From Anaerolineae bacterium (GTDB lineage Bacteria > Chloroflexota > Anaerolineae > Aggregatilineales > Phototrophicaceae), in contig JADLHH010000063.1 of assembly GCA_020848855.1 (NCBI GenBank), forward strand, positions 1-15,095: a stretch of 15,095 nucleotides of DNA, given 5' to 3'. Shown piece by piece: positions 14,786 to 15,095 of the stretch. How positions within the stretch are numbered: position 1 is the stretch's first letter; each line of letters starts with the position of its first letter. Below the pieces are notes generated by a model. That model did no database searches. It saw only the letters and a program-made list of their open reading frames with translations, and was not told where the DNA came from. A program made the translations under genes and the position numbers.

Positions 14786-15095
14786 ATGAAAATTGCGGTC
14801 GTCACAGACAACGGGAGCACGATCAGCCGGCATTTTGGGCGGGCATTGGGCTATCTCGTATTCACCATTGAAGCGGGCGAGATTGTCGAGAAGGAACAGC
14901 GTGCGAAACCGAGTCACCAGCAGTGTGGTCATGAAGATCACGAGCATCACGCCCCTGTGCATCTGCATGGAGCCGGCGAACACCCCGTAGACCTGCACGC
15001 TCAGATGCTCGATCCGATTCGGGACTGCGAAGCGGTTCTCGTTCGTGGAATGGGAGCCGGGGCGTATTACGCGATGGAGCAGGCGGATATTCGTC
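14786..15095 (+). CDS. NifX/NifB-like dinitrogenase cofactor-family protein (5' part)
   Basis: The first 103 residues of a gene cut by the right edge. MKIAVVTDNG and HFGRA at the N-terminus and VLVRGMGAGAYYAMEQADI near the end are hallmarks of the small dinitrogenase iron-molybdenum cofactor biosynthesis family (NifX/NifB C-terminal domain), whose members bind Fe-S or Fe-Mo clusters. Between them is a His-rich insertion (residues 44-71) with nine His and one Cys. Most such proteins outside nif clusters have no known role; no nif genes are seen here, so nitrogen fixation is not implied. ATG 14786 has AGAGGA about 11 bp upstream. It is divergent from ferredoxin-nirK and shares the FNR-type site. 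Confidence 0.82.
   Translation, partial: MKIAVVTDNGSTISRHFGRALGYLVFTIEAGEIVEKEQRAKPSHQQCGHEDHEHHAPVHLHGAGEHPVDLHAQMLDPIRDCEAVLVRGMGAGAYYAMEQADIR

Noticed and set aside
14786..15095. Evidence for nitrogen fixation from the NifX-like gene
   Set aside because: Family members are widespread in non-fixing bacteria and no nif structural or assembly gene is in the window.

Overview
The window is about 15.1 kb of GC-rich bacterial chromosome with dense, mostly short-spaced genes and frequent GTG/TTG starts. Several features suggest a Chloroflexota (Anaerolineae-like) bacterium: degenerate response regulators, a tail-anchored TPR protein, and an AniA-type copper nitrite reductase fused to an N-terminal cupredoxin. 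This placement is inference from gene style; no 16S rRNA is present.

Layout. 3-620 (+): 3' half of a cysteine-desulfurase-like PLP enzyme. 2666-632 (-): an M20 zinc peptidase followed by a degenerate receiver-GAF protein. 2831-3520 (+): an OmpR-type DNA-binding protein with a degenerate receiver, converging across a perfect 11-bp terminator on rpsT (ribosomal protein S20, -). 4882-3956 (-): tail-anchored TPR protein. 5086-7400 (+): EamA transporter, then msrA and a lipoprotein glutaminyl cyclase. 7727-8815 (+): intact receiver joined to a histidine kinase module that has lost its key residues. 10303-8972 (-): Gfo/Idh/MocA oxidoreductase with a LacI-type operator candidate in its leader. 10603-12420 (+): ClC chloride channel/transporter with two CBS domains. 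14575-12433 (-): ferredoxin, cupredoxin-NirK and cupin, divergent from a partial NifX/NifB-like gene (14786-15095, +).

How it fits together. The right end is the most coherent unit. A perfect FNR/NNR-type palindrome (CTTGATCTAGATCAAG) lies between the ferredoxin-nirK-cupin genes and the divergent NifX-like gene. On the nirK side it is centred 41.5 bp from a predicted transcription start, the usual place for activation by an FNR-family regulator. This suggests low-oxygen or nitrogen-oxide control of nitrite reduction to NO, with a small ferredoxin and a His-rich NifX-like protein in the same regulon. The rest is housekeeping (rpsT, msrA) and regulatory or transport genes. Three separate signalling proteins have lost phosphotransfer residues, in different ways.

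Promoters read by eye often carry an extended -10 (TGC-TAnnaT). No tRNA, rRNA, CRISPR array, insertion sequence or prophage gene was seen.
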